Shown one piece after another: positions 36,661-45,785 of a stretch of DNA of 54,293 nucleotides. The notes below the pieces were generated by a model, which made no database searches, was not told where the DNA came from, and saw only the letters and a program-made list of their open reading frames with translations. The translations under genes were made by a program, and so were the position numbers. The DNA comes from Candidatus Peribacteraceae bacterium (lineage in GTDB: Bacteria > Patescibacteriota > Gracilibacteria > Peribacterales > Peribacteraceae): assembly GCA_030750465.1 (NCBI GenBank), contig JASMHZ010000004.1, positions 1-54,293 on the forward strand, given 5' to 3'. Position 1 is the first letter of the stretch. Each line of letters begins with the position of its first letter.

Positions 36661-36834
36661 CTACTCAATATTCTCCCAGAAGCACTTTTGGCAATATACC
36701 TTATAAGGAGCATCCTCTGGGTAAACAGAAAGCATATTCTCGCTACATTTGTCACATACACGTTGGTACATCTTACGTTCACTTCTAAGTGCCATGCGCT
36801 GCTTGTGTCGACATGCAGGGCAGAAATCGGGCAA
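36661..36834 (-). pseudogene. probable 5'-truncated zinc-ribbon protein
   Basis: LPDFCPACRHKQRMALRSERKMYQRVCDKCSENMLSVYPEDAPYKVYCQKCFWENIE*; only TTG available as start; N-terminal half missing at a duplication breakpoint. Confidence 0.6.
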
Positions 36835-36890
36835 ATCTTGTAATTATGAAGCTTTTAAGGTAAAATAGCTAGAAATAAACAAAAACAAAT

Positions 36891-38156
36891 ATGGGTGGAA
36901 AACTCGACAATATTGGGCAAAACGAAAGCGATGAAAGTATCGATGATGATGGTTTCGAAGCCGAGGCAGGTGCACCCACAACAATGGAAGAAGTTCAGGC
37001 AGGGCTAAAACAACGCATAGAAGAGTCCGACAAGAAATTGGGGGCCAATGTTAGTAAATTGGAAACGGTTGAAACAGAAAAATCTAAGCTAAAAAAAGAT
37101 GCAGAGTCAGTCGAAGAAATGGGAGCAAGTGATAATGAAGCGATGGAAGAGATAGAAGAGAAAAGAGATGAGACGGAAATGGGGCCGGAGGAGGACATTA
37201 AAAATTGGGAAGAAGAGTTTGAGAAAATGGTTAGTGGAGAAAACATTATGGAGGATGCAGAATCGCGTTTAAGTGGAGATGCATCTGAGCTTTGTGAGTC
37301 TGCAACGAATCAAATGAGTGGAGGAGAAAAAGAATTAGTCGGAAAAAATTTCTACGAATGGGTGAAACATTTGGCTCCGGTCAAGGATCAGTTCCTCAGG
37401 GATTTAAGAGGAAGGCTTAAATCAGGTGAGACGATGCAAGAAGCTGAGGAAGCTTCTAAGGAAGCTGCACAGAAAAGAGTGTCTGATTTAGAAAATAGAG
37501 CCGAAGGATCTATAGCTGGAACAGTTAATAAGCTTTTAAATGATATGAATAGCTCTCCTCCCCCCACTACTCAGGTGGAAGAGCTATGGGAAGAAAACAG
37601 AGAATCCGCACAGGCTGCTTTTGACAAGAACATGCCGCAGGGAGCTACAGCTGCGGAAGAAAAATGGTTTGATCTTATGCACGAAAAATATCAAACGGAA
37701 CTCGATAGTGGCAGAACGATGGAAGCAATGCCTGAAAAAGGAAATGAAGATATGCAGCAACTTCAAAACGAATTAGACGAGCAAGGAGTTGACCTGGATG
37801 ATTTGATTAAGCGTAGTAAAGCTATGAACTTACTCAGATATGCAACAGATAGTAAGTACAGCTCAGGAGATAAATTGAATGTGAGGCTTAGTGGTTTAGA
37901 TGGAAAAGAATTACTGGATGTTGATTCACTCGTTGAAGCCGAGGAAGTTGGCGCACTTGATATGGCTCTTAAGCCTAAGGGGGAACTTAGTGTTGAAGAA
38001 GTAGCACAATGTATAAATGAAACATCGGGGCTTCTAGGAGCTTCAGTTGTTGGCGGCGAAGTTAAGTTCGATAGTAAGATATCGATTGATCAAGGCAAGA
38101 AAGCATTTAAGGCGATGCAGAGGAAAAGGCTTATAAAGAGAAATAGTAAGGGATAA
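36891..38156 (+). CDS. hypothetical acidic coiled-coil-rich protein
   Basis: 421-aa ORF, Glu/Lys-rich; no recognised family. Confidence 0.7.
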   Translation: MGGKLDNIGQNESDESIDDDGFEAEAGAPTTMEEVQAGLKQRIEESDKKLGANVSKLETVETEKSKLKKDAESVEEMGASDNEAMEEIEEKRDETEMGPEEDIKNWEEEFEKMVSGENIMEDAESRLSGDASELCESATNQMSGGEKELVGKNFYEWVKHLAPVKDQFLRDLRGRLKSGETMQEAEEASKEAAQKRVSDLENRAEGSIAGTVNKLLNDMNSSPPPTTQVEELWEENRESAQAAFDKNMPQGATAAEEKWFDLMHEKYQTELDSGRTMEAMPEKGNEDMQQLQNELDEQGVDLDDLIKRSKAMNLLRYATDSKYSSGDKLNVRLSGLDGKELLDVDSLVEAEEVGALDMALKPKGELSVEEVAQCINETSGLLGASVVGGEVKFDSKISIDQGKKAFKAMQRKRLIKRNSKG

Positions 38157-38157
38157 T

Positions 38158-39864
38158 TTAAATACTTGCATCCTGGATCCTTCGTATCCCCTCATTCGCC
38201 TCAACAGAAAACTTATTCCACTCAAGCGCCTTTTCAAACTGTTCACGGGCTTTATCAGTTTGGTTCTTTTTAAGGTAGAGGTTTCCAAGCTTAGCTCTGG
38301 CAATTACATACGAGCCATCAAGCTCAACCGCTTTTTCATAAAATGAGATTGCTTCATCAGATCTTCCTGTTTGTTCAAATAGTGAACCAAGTGAAAAGTA
38401 AGGCTCAGGATTATTTGGATCCATATTAATTGCTGTGCGGAATCTTTCCTCCGCGTCAGTCACCTGCCCTGTTGCCGCGTAAACAAATCCTGCGTTCATG
38501 TGCAGGAGGGAATGATCCATGTACTTCACTCCTTCGGTTATAACTTTAAATGCTTCTTCAAACTTATTCTGATGCCTGAGGATTGTTGCAAGACCAACGC
38601 GAGCTCCGACTGATTCTGGATAAATAGAGAGGGTTCGCCTAAAAACTCCGTCAGGCGTTTTCCATGTATTTGTTTGATTGATTGAGAGGACTATTAGAAT
38701 AATAATAATAGTTGATCTTGCGATTGGTCGAATGCTTTTATAAATATAAACAAGAACGATTAGAAGCCCAACCATTGGTAAATACGCATAACGATCAACT
38801 GCGAAGAATACTAAGTTTGCTTTTCCAATGTTCAGATACGTTGGAGCAAGGGTCACCAAATACCATCCGATTCCAAATGTAATAACTGGATGTTTCTTGA
38901 GTGATTTAATAGCAATCATAATTAGAATAATTGCGAGTATAACGCTTGGGAGAATCCGCATATCAGTCAGAGATATGTCTCCTTGAAGTGGATAAATGAT
39001 AGTCAAATCATTTGGTATCAAGAATTTATATATATAAAAGATTGTGCTTTTGCAGGCGACGAGGATTTTATCGATAAGAGTTACGGATGCGATGACGCGG
39101 GCTTTGCCGCCGAGGGCAACTACAACAAAGATCAGAGTTAGGATTAAGTAAGGAACGATTGTAATCGGGCTCGGTTTTCGGGTTCGGGTTCTCAAAAGTA
39201 GCCAATGCAGAATTAGAATTCCCAAAAGAGTTACAGCTATAACTTTTGAAAGTAGTGCGAGTAGGAACATTGTGATGCTAAGCCAGTAAGCTTTGCGATT
39301 GCCTTTGATGAAGTCCAGATAAAAAGTAAGTGACGCAAAGAAGAAAAGTCCGGAGAGCAAGTCTTTTCTTCCAGCAAGCCACACAACGGCTTCTGTATTT
39401 AATGGATGAATGGCAAATATCAAACCACCGAATAATGCAAGCTGTGCTTTTCTTGAGGAACAATTGACAATTGACACTTCGACTCCGCTCAGTACAGGCA
39501 ATTGACAATTGACATCTTCATTCTCGCTTGCATTGGATTTGTTGGATGCCAAGAGTTGCATCAGTATCCTAGTTACGAGTAGCGCATTTATAATGTGGAT
39601 CAGAATATTAGTCAGATGATAATTGAATGGAGCAAGTTCACCGATCAGATAATTGAACTGGAAGCTTACGAAAACTAGAGGTATATAAAGTTCAGGATCG
39701 TATGTTGTAAAGAAGTGTTTGAGGTTCTCCCAATTAATAGCACGTATCGCCAGATTCTCCACAATCAGAAATGAGTCATCCACAGGTGCAAAGCCATGGA
39801 ATAGGGAAGCTCCAAAGGCGAGGAATGGGAGGATGATAAAAAGAGGAATCTTCAGTTTTTGCAT
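38158..39864 (-). CDS. membrane protein with C-terminal TPR repeats (PMT/O-linked glycosyltransferase-like)
   Basis: Multi-TM N-terminus, FNYHLTNILIHIINALLV, AIHPLNTEAVVWLAGRKDLLSGLFFF; TPRs NPEPYFSLGSLFEQTGRSDEAISFYEKAVELDGSYV. Confidence 0.88.
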   Translation of the reverse strand: MQKLKIPLFIILPFLAFGASLFHGFAPVDDSFLIVENLAIRAINWENLKHFFTTYDPELYIPLVFVSFQFNYLIGELAPFNYHLTNILIHIINALLVTRILMQLLASNKSNASENEDVNCQLPVLSGVEVSIVNCSSRKAQLALFGGLIFAIHPLNTEAVVWLAGRKDLLSGLFFFASLTFYLDFIKGNRKAYWLSITMFLLALLSKVIAVTLLGILILHWLLLRTRTRKPSPITIVPYLILTLIFVVVALGGKARVIASVTLIDKILVACKSTIFYIYKFLIPNDLTIIYPLQGDISLTDMRILPSVILAIILIMIAIKSLKKHPVITFGIGWYLVTLAPTYLNIGKANLVFFAVDRYAYLPMVGLLIVLVYIYKSIRPIARSTIIIILIVLSINQTNTWKTPDGVFRRTLSIYPESVGARVGLATILRHQNKFEEAFKVITEGVKYMDHSLLHMNAGFVYAATGQVTDAEERFRTAINMDPNNPEPYFSLGSLFEQTGRSDEAISFYEKAVELDGSYVIARAKLGNLYLKKNQTDKAREQFEKALEWNKFSVEANEGIRRIQDASI

Positions 39865-39927
39865 GGGGATATGATAGCTGATGGCTTAAGCTACACAAAT
39901 TTGCCATTTTCTGCTATAATTCTAGCT

Positions 39928-40767
39928 ATGGAAACAATTCTCACTCGTACAAATACCTTGGTCAGAGAAGCCGCTTTGCAGGCTTATGAGAAAATGATGG
40001 ATATTTTCCCCGAAGCCTTGCTTGCGATATTGATAGTATTGGCTGGCTGGATAGTCGCATCTATTTTCTATCGCCTTTGTGTCCAACTTCTTGCTTTCTT
40101 TGCAATTGATAAGCTGGTTGCAAAGACTCCTCTCGATAAGATGCTTAAGGGCATTGGAATTCATAAGAGCGCGTCCGGAATACTCGGCCTTCTGGTTTTT
40201 TGGCTGACTATCTTGGTTACGTTGATCTTTGCATCAGAAATTCTGAGCTTGGAAAAAGTATCCAATGCACTTGAGGTAGTGACGCGATATATTCCTCAGG
40301 TCATCGCGGCATTTTTGATTGTTGTATTTGGAATGCTTCTTGCTAAGTTTTTGCAAACGATTGTAGTCCAATCAATTTCCAAAACGGGTCTTGGATATGA
40401 AAGGTCAGTAGGGCGTGCAGTTCAAATGATTGTTTTGGTTTTCGTATTTCTTGCTGCGGTTGAACAGCTTGGATTAAACCTTTCCTTTATTACGACCAAT
40501 GTACTTATATTCTTCGCAGCCATTTTATTGATCTGCGGTCTTGCAATTGTATTAAGCGCAAGGACTGTTTTGGAGAATGCTCTTCTTTGCCAGCACCTAA
40601 AGAGAAACATTGAAGTTGGAAGCGAAATATCCGTTGGTGACGTTAACGGAAAAGTTAAATCATTTACTCTTGCCGGCGTAGTGGTTGAAACTTCTAAAGG
40701 TGCAACAGTAGTACCGGCATCTCTCTTCTTTACACAAACATATACAATAAAAAAAGATGATGATTAA
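39928..40767 (+). CDS. MscS-type small-conductance mechanosensitive channel-like protein
   Basis: TM segments then ENALLCQHLKRNIEVGSEISVGDVNGKVKSFTLAGVVVETSKGATVVPASLFF. Confidence 0.75.
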   Translation: METILTRTNTLVREAALQAYEKMMDIFPEALLAILIVLAGWIVASIFYRLCVQLLAFFAIDKLVAKTPLDKMLKGIGIHKSASGILGLLVFWLTILVTLIFASEILSLEKVSNALEVVTRYIPQVIAAFLIVVFGMLLAKFLQTIVVQSISKTGLGYERSVGRAVQMIVLVFVFLAAVEQLGLNLSFITTNVLIFFAAILLICGLAIVLSARTVLENALLCQHLKRNIEVGSEISVGDVNGKVKSFTLAGVVVETSKGATVVPASLFFTQTYTIKKDDD

Positions 40768-40796
40768 CAATGTTTTATATGGTTTAGATTCCGTTT

Positions 40797-40845
40797 TGTC
40801 ACATGTCACATGTCACAAGACTTGTGACTTGCGACCTGTGACCCC
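40797..40845. repeat. intergenic word hairpin
   Basis: GTCACATGTCACATGTCACAAG / CTTGTGACTTGCGACCTGTGAC. Confidence 0.85.
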
Positions 40846-40871
40846 TATCACTTTAATTAATAATCTAAATC

Positions 40872-41633
40872 ATGACTCCTGATATCCGCCCAATCCTCGT
40901 CTCGATACCGCACGCCTCGAATAAAATTCCTGAGGAGGTAAAGGATTATATTCAGCTGAGCGAAGAAGATCTTCTGGGTTACACGGATCTGTACACAGAT
41001 CAGATTTTCACAATCGGGAATGTGTACACGGTTAAGTGCGATACTTCCCGCGTTATTGTCGATGTAAATCGCGCGCCGGATGATATTTCAACAGAGTACA
41101 AGCAAGCGGCGGAGGGGGTAACGGTTCATACGACTTGGGACGAGAAAAATGTTTATAAGGAAGAGCCTTCGCAGGAAGTTGTTGATTCGTTGATCAAGAA
41201 GTACCACGATCCGTATCATGAAAAAATTGATGAAGTAATTCCGCATGCAAAGTTTTTAATAGATGGACATTCATTCCTGTCAGTCGGTCCAAGCTTAAAA
41301 AAAGACAGTGGCAAAGACCGTCCGGATATCAACATTGGAAATGGAAACTACACGTCATGCTCGCGCGACCGAACTGTTTTCTTCCGCGACTTCTTCAAAA
41401 ACCGAGGATACTCCGTCGAGGTCAATTTTCCCTACTCAGGCAAATATATTCTGGGACACCATTGTCACAGGCGCAGGATTCCTCCATTTCTGGTCCCTGG
41501 CATTCAGATAGAGATCAACCAAGGGCTTTACATTAAAAACAACTCATTCGACCCGATTCCTGAAAGGGTTGATGAATTCCATGAGATATTTGAAAAGCTA
41601 GTTGACGAGTTCACAGCTAAATTCTGTCCTTGA
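40872..41633 (+). CDS. N-formylglutamate amidohydrolase-like protein
   Basis: ILVSIPHASNKIPEEV..YTDLYTDQIF..RVIVDVNRAPDD..FLIDGHSF..IQIEINQGLY. Confidence 0.88.
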   Translation: MTPDIRPILVSIPHASNKIPEEVKDYIQLSEEDLLGYTDLYTDQIFTIGNVYTVKCDTSRVIVDVNRAPDDISTEYKQAAEGVTVHTTWDEKNVYKEEPSQEVVDSLIKKYHDPYHEKIDEVIPHAKFLIDGHSFLSVGPSLKKDSGKDRPDINIGNGNYTSCSRDRTVFFRDFFKNRGYSVEVNFPYSGKYILGHHCHRRRIPPFLVPGIQIEINQGLYIKNNSFDPIPERVDEFHEIFEKLVDEFTAKFCP

Positions 41634-41667
41634 AAGAACAGTTAGAGAAGTATAGTCTGAGCTTGTT

Positions 41668-41898
41668 ATGGGAAGAGGCTTATCCAACGGCGCAAGGGAA
41701 TTACCTGCATTTACTGTGCCTCATGCTGAGTACGCTAATTTTCCAAATAGACCAATGCCCTTATCTGAATTTGCTCCTGTTCGCCAAGTAACCGATGAGC
41801 AGTATGAAAGAATAGTGAGAATGATGGCGAGTGCCGAAAGGGCAAATGATGGCAATATTTTAAAATCAGGACATAGGTTACAGGGAACAGCGGCATAG
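41668..41898 (+). CDS. hypothetical small protein
   Basis: 76-aa ORF. Confidence 0.4.
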   Translation: MGRGLSNGARELPAFTVPHAEYANFPNRPMPLSEFAPVRQVTDEQYERIVRMMASAERANDGNILKSGHRLQGTAA

Positions 41899-41930
41899 TC
41901 TGAGCGGTCAAAATCTGCTATAATAGTTTG

Positions 41931-42767
41931 ATGCTTGAGATAAACATTCATATTCACAGACCATTCAGAATCCTTGCAATTCTTGGCGGAACTATTGGTC
42001 TGTTCATTGGGCTACAATTGATGGTGAACTCAGGAAAGTTGCCAATGGGAGGTCCTTTGACTGCGTCAGTTCAGAATGCAGAATCAACTATTCAACGTGA
42101 ACGTCAGGAGATTGCAGTATTGGAAAGACGTGAAGAGATACTCAGATATCAATTAGGCGTTCTTGAAAACGAGAAAGCTGAGTACGGCAAAGACTGGTCA
42201 GAAAAACAGCAAAGAGAGTGGCAGGATGCGCGCACGAAGTTACTCATGCTACTTGAAGACAGAAGAGTTTCCGAGGAGTACATAAGAACTGCATTATTTG
42301 AAATCAGGGCGGCAGAAATTAGAGCGCTTGCTGCAAGTGGAGATCCAAGCATGCCTCTCAGACTCAGCTGGCCCGTTGAACCCACCGAAGGAATTTCAGC
42401 TTTGTTCCATGACGAAGAGTACGAGAAAAGATTCGGACTTACGCATGAGGCAATTGATATTCCGGTTCTACAAAACTCAGAAGTTAGGTCATCTGCGGAA
42501 GGAGTTGTGTCAGTTTTGTACGAAGGAGATAGCGGATATCAGTACATCATCATTTCTCATCCGGGTGGTGCGACACTTTACGGACACGTCAGTGAATTCT
42601 TAGTCCGCGAAGGTCAGGTGGTTCATCGCGGAGATGTAATTGCACTTAGTGGCGGACGTCCGGGCTCAATGGGTGCAGGTCCGCTTTCAACCGGTCCGCA
42701 TCTTCATCTGGAAGTTATCAGAGGCGGAGTTCATGTTGATCCGCTGGGATATCTCCCCAAGATCTAG
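41931..42767 (+). CDS. M23 family peptidase with N-terminal TM and coiled coil
   Basis: HEAIDIPVLQNSEVRSSAEGVVSVLYEGDSGYQYIIISHPGGATLYGHVSEFLVREGQVVHRGDVIALSGGRPGSMGAGPLSTGPHLHLEVIRGG. Confidence 0.93.
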   Translation: MLEINIHIHRPFRILAILGGTIGLFIGLQLMVNSGKLPMGGPLTASVQNAESTIQRERQEIAVLERREEILRYQLGVLENEKAEYGKDWSEKQQREWQDARTKLLMLLEDRRVSEEYIRTALFEIRAAEIRALAASGDPSMPLRLSWPVEPTEGISALFHDEEYEKRFGLTHEAIDIPVLQNSEVRSSAEGVVSVLYEGDSGYQYIIISHPGGATLYGHVSEFLVREGQVVHRGDVIALSGGRPGSMGAGPLSTGPHLHLEVIRGGVHVDPLGYLPKI

Positions 42768-43852
42768 ACGGATTGTTCCATTGCAAAATGATCAGTCATT
42801 CCTGCAACGAAGTCTTTTACTGCTTCCTCCAAACCGGAATCAGTCTTCTTTTGAATGGCTAGAACTTTATTAGTCGGTTTATCTTTTAGCCCATTGCAAA
42901 GCGCAATAATCAGAGCTTTGCCTTCTTCACTCTTGTTTCTGACCTGTGGGCAGAAGTACATACGTTTGGACAAGAACCCTCTAAGCTCATCCAAGTCCTT
43001 GCGCATTGAATGTGTTAGGTGAACAAGGGGAGTGACTGCTTTGCTAACATCCTCTAGCGTGTTAATACGCTGGGACGCAAGTTCCTCTGAGGTTGCTTTG
43101 TATAGGTCCATTACGCAAACATTGATTATTGAACCGCGCAATGATGTTCCACGTTCAATCGTTAGATCATGTGCTTGCTTCGCCAGAGGTACTGCAAGTA
43201 TCTCCTCAAGAGTAAAGAGGCCGGCCCTTATTCCATCCTCACAATCATGACCCGTGTATGCAATCTCATCAGCTAAGTTAACTACTTGTGCTTCCAAAGT
43301 AGGAGACTTAGAAACAATTGCCTGTGGAAGATCATAAGGCGTTGTGTGTTTGAGAAGTCCTTCCAATATCTCCTGATTAAGGTTAAGCCCTTGGGCAAGC
43401 GAAGAATGAGACTCAAGCAAGGTCACAATCCTATGCGACTGTTCATTATGCTCAAACCTTCCTCCAAATTCTTTCATCCACTCATCCAAGCCCTCTTCAC
43501 CTGCATGGCCGAATGGAGGGTGGCCCAGATCGTGTGCTATTGCTATGCATTCAGTCAGATCCTCGTTAAGTTGAAGTGTACGTGCGATGTCTCGACTGAT
43601 TTGCACCACTTCCATTGTATGCGTCAGTCTTGTCCTTACATGATCTCCGTGCCCGGCAACGAACACCTGAGTTTTCCCCTTCAGTCTACGAAAAGCTCTG
43701 GTGTGTATCAGTCGATCTCGATCTCGTTGAAAAGGAAATCGTGTTTTATCCTCAGGTTCCCTGTGAGCTCTTCCCAGTATTCCTTGATGCGGAATGGCAT
43801 AGGTCGCTAATAGTTGATTCGAAGCCTGTAATCGTTCTTGGAGTGATAACAA
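42764..43852 (-). CDS. deoxyguanosinetriphosphate triphosphohydrolase family protein (HD domain)
   Basis: PFQRDRDRLIHTRAFRRLKGKTQVFVAGHGDHVRTRLTHTMEVVQISRDIARTLQLNEDLTECIAIAHDLGHPPFGHAGE. Confidence 0.95.
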   Translation of the reverse strand: MLSLQERLQASNQLLATYAIPHQGILGRAHREPEDKTRFPFQRDRDRLIHTRAFRRLKGKTQVFVAGHGDHVRTRLTHTMEVVQISRDIARTLQLNEDLTECIAIAHDLGHPPFGHAGEEGLDEWMKEFGGRFEHNEQSHRIVTLLESHSSLAQGLNLNQEILEGLLKHTTPYDLPQAIVSKSPTLEAQVVNLADEIAYTGHDCEDGIRAGLFTLEEILAVPLAKQAHDLTIERGTSLRGSIINVCVMDLYKATSEELASQRINTLEDVSKAVTPLVHLTHSMRKDLDELRGFLSKRMYFCPQVRNKSEEGKALIIALCNGLKDKPTNKVLAIQKKTDSGLEEAVKDFVAGMTDHFAMEQSV

Positions 43853-43885
43853 GTGAATAGTGAATAGTTAATAGTGAATAGTTGT
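43852..43885. repeat. tandem word array
   Basis: GTGAATAGTGAATAGTTAATAGTGAATAGTT. Confidence 0.85.
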
Positions 43886-43947
43886 CATGAGCTATTATTG
43901 TACTCCGACTGTCCACTCTGTCAGCTTCATTAGGGATTATTTATTGA

Positions 43948-43953
43948 TATAAT
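43948..43953 (+). promoter_or_regulatory. TATAAT -10 element for the downstream RNA candidate
   Basis: ttgaTATAATcacttag; no strong -35 seen. Confidence 0.45.
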
Positions 43954-43959
43954 CACTTA

Positions 43960-44105
43960 GTCTCAGCGACTCGTCAGGGCAGTATACGTTTATCCTCAAC
44001 GCGCATTACGGGAGGCTAACTCTCCGAGGACCGTGGTCCGAGGATGCGGCCACCCACCTGGAAACAACCAGGAGTAAAGCGTCCCTGCTCAACGGTCGTT
44101 TGGAC
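43960..44105 (+). ncRNA. candidate structured RNA, 6S RNA-like
   Basis: Non-coding, GC-rich, follows TATAAT; terminal pairing CGACT..GGGCAG with CTGCTC..GGTCG; central GCGGCCACCCACCTGGaaacaaCCAGG resembling the 6S 3' central region. Confidence 0.45.
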
Positions 44106-44272
44106 GTAACTTCATCCCCTCTCCCTGACCCTCCCCCAAGGGGGGAGGGAAACTTTGTCATGCTAGACAATCAACTTGAGATTTGCATTTGCAAAGTTCC
44201 CTCTCCCTCTCGCCTTCGCGTAGCCGCTACGGCGGAGCGAGGTCGGGAGAGGGTTGGGGAGAGGGGGGATGT
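44106..44272. repeat. large nested inverted repeat (CCCTCTCCC family)
   Basis: CATCCCCTCTCC..CTCCCCCAAGGGGGGAG..GCAAAGTTCCCTCTCCCTCTCG...GTCGGGAGAGGGTTGGGGAGAGGGGGGATG. Confidence 0.85.
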
Positions 44273-44916
44273 TATTTCAAATAACAAACCAAAACATTTG
44301 TATGCCCAGCCTTAACTTCCTCACGATCTCCACCCCTGTAAGCCCAGTACTTATCTGGATTACAACTGGTACAGTCAGTCATTCTTTCAATGCGGTCAGC
44401 GGAGACTCCAAGGTCAACTAATTGCTTGTCAGCTGCTCCCATTAGATCCACGCAATTGTTTTCATCAAAAAACTTAGGATCAACATTGGGCAATTCATTA
44501 TTAGGATCAGAAAAGATCGCACACTTCTGGCAGAGCGAGGGGCCGATGCAAACGTAAGACTTAAGTGGATCTGTGATCATAAAAAACTCTGGTATTGCGC
44601 CTGCAATAAGTCCTTTCCATCCAACGTGGACTAATCCAACTGTATTTGATTCGGGATTGTAGGCAAGAATTGGCTGACAATCGGCCATTCTGATGCTGAG
44701 TATCAGATTTTTTTTGTTAGTCACTAATCCGTCAGCTTGTTCTTCGCGTGAAGTGGGGGAATCAACTTCGATTATCTTGTTGCCATGAACCTGCCACAAA
44801 CTTGCGACATTATCTCCAACCTGATCGTCACTTGTCACATCATCTTCCTTAGTAAAAAGAGTAACTGATAATTTGTCCTTAAATGGAGTCAGGATTGAAA
44901 ACGGATCTTTGATCAT
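44272..44916 (-). CDS. polyphenol oxidase/YfiH-type multicopper family protein
   Basis: LWQVHGNKIIEVD..ADGLVTNKKNLILSIRMADCQPILAYNPESNTVGLVHVGWKGL. Confidence 0.9.
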   Translation of the reverse strand: MIKDPFSILTPFKDKLSVTLFTKEDDVTSDDQVGDNVASLWQVHGNKIIEVDSPTSREEQADGLVTNKKNLILSIRMADCQPILAYNPESNTVGLVHVGWKGLIAGAIPEFFMITDPLKSYVCIGPSLCQKCAIFSDPNNELPNVDPKFFDENNCVDLMGAADKQLVDLGVSADRIERMTDCTSCNPDKYWAYRGGDREEVKAGHTNVLVCYLK

Positions 44917-45713
44917 GACATTTTTTTAATTAACTCAGGTATCTCCTTTATAACATCTTTAGCTCTGTACGCATATCCATCATCATCTTCCAATTCCTCT
45001 CCCGCTTTCTTAATTATCTTGGTTGCCAGCACACTTGCTTCAAAAGGATCCATCTTCTGTGCAATAAGTCCCCCAATCAGTCCTGCAAGCACGTCACCTG
45101 TTCCTCCAACTGTTAAGCCCGCGTTTCCTCCTTTAATAATCTCAGACTTTCCATCGGAGCCAACTATTTTATCTTCCGGTCCTTTAAGTACGATTACAGC
45201 GCCTGAATCATTCGAAGCTTTCTCCAATTCTTTTTCTTTAACTTCCATTCTCTCAAGCTCACCAAGATGAGGAGTTAGGACTGCAGTTTTTCCTTTAACT
45301 GATTTGAGTGTCTCCGGTTGAAGTGCGGCTGCGTCCAGAACAAGTGTGCAACTTGCGCCTTCAATAATTTGCATCAGTGCTTTTTTGCTATCTTCATTGG
45401 CGTGATCAATGCCGGGTCCAAGAACTGCGCAGTCCATTGTCGCAAGCAAACTTAAAACCGGTTCTATGTCTTCCGCCTGCAAGTCATCCATTTGGAAAGG
45501 ATAAACTTGAAAATTGAGCGCAGTATCCTTCGCAACATTCTCGTGCCAGTCGGGGAGAGAAAGATAAACCAAGTCAGCCCCGCTTCTTTCGGCTGCAAGG
45601 GCGCAAAGCAATGGCGCGCCGTGCATGTGACGCGAACCGCCGATTATTGCAACTTTTCCATTTTCGCCTTTGTGGGAGGTGGGGGAGCGTTTCATGATGG
45701 GATGATATATCAA
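44913..45713 (-). CDS. nnrD: ADP-dependent NAD(P)H-hydrate dehydratase
   Basis: SHKGENGKVAIIGGSRHMHGAPLLCALAAERSGADLVYL; VLGPGID; GGNAGLTVGGTGDVLAGLIGGLIAQ. Confidence 0.92.
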   Translation of the reverse strand: MIYHPIMKRSPTSHKGENGKVAIIGGSRHMHGAPLLCALAAERSGADLVYLSLPDWHENVAKDTALNFQVYPFQMDDLQAEDIEPVLSLLATMDCAVLGPGIDHANEDSKKALMQIIEGASCTLVLDAAALQPETLKSVKGKTAVLTPHLGELERMEVKEKELEKASNDSGAVIVLKGPEDKIVGSDGKSEIIKGGNAGLTVGGTGDVLAGLIGGLIAQKMDPFEASVLATKIIKKAGEELEDDDGYAYRAKDVIKEIPELIKKMS

Positions 45714-45768
45714 AATGAATAATTAAAAATGAGAAGTGAATAGTTAAAAGTGAATAGTGAATAGTTGG
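45714..45768. repeat. tandem word array
   Basis: GAATAATTAAAAATGAGAAGTGAATAGTTAAAAGTGAATAGTGAATAGTT. Confidence 0.8.
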
Positions 45769-45785
45769 CAAGTAGGAATTAAGAT

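Noticed and set aside
36444-36782. 112-aa minus-strand ORF in the track
   Set aside because: It runs through the tRNA-Trp gene and palindromic repeats; composition is not protein-like.
43286-43810. 174-aa plus ORF opposite the dGTPase gene
   Set aside because: Antisense to a clear HD-domain triphosphohydrolase.
43960-44105. RNase P RNA, SRP RNA or tmRNA
   Set aside because: No GAGGAAAGUC-type P4 core, no GGAAG/GCAGCC SRP apical loop and no tRNA-like Ala domain were seen.
44100-44315. 71-aa plus ORF
   Set aside because: Consists of translated CCCTCTCCC palindrome; no independent evidence of coding.
43852-45768. Tandem GTGAATA-type arrays as possible CRISPR
   Set aside because: Units are about 7 nt, contiguous and without unique spacers; no cas genes are present in the window.
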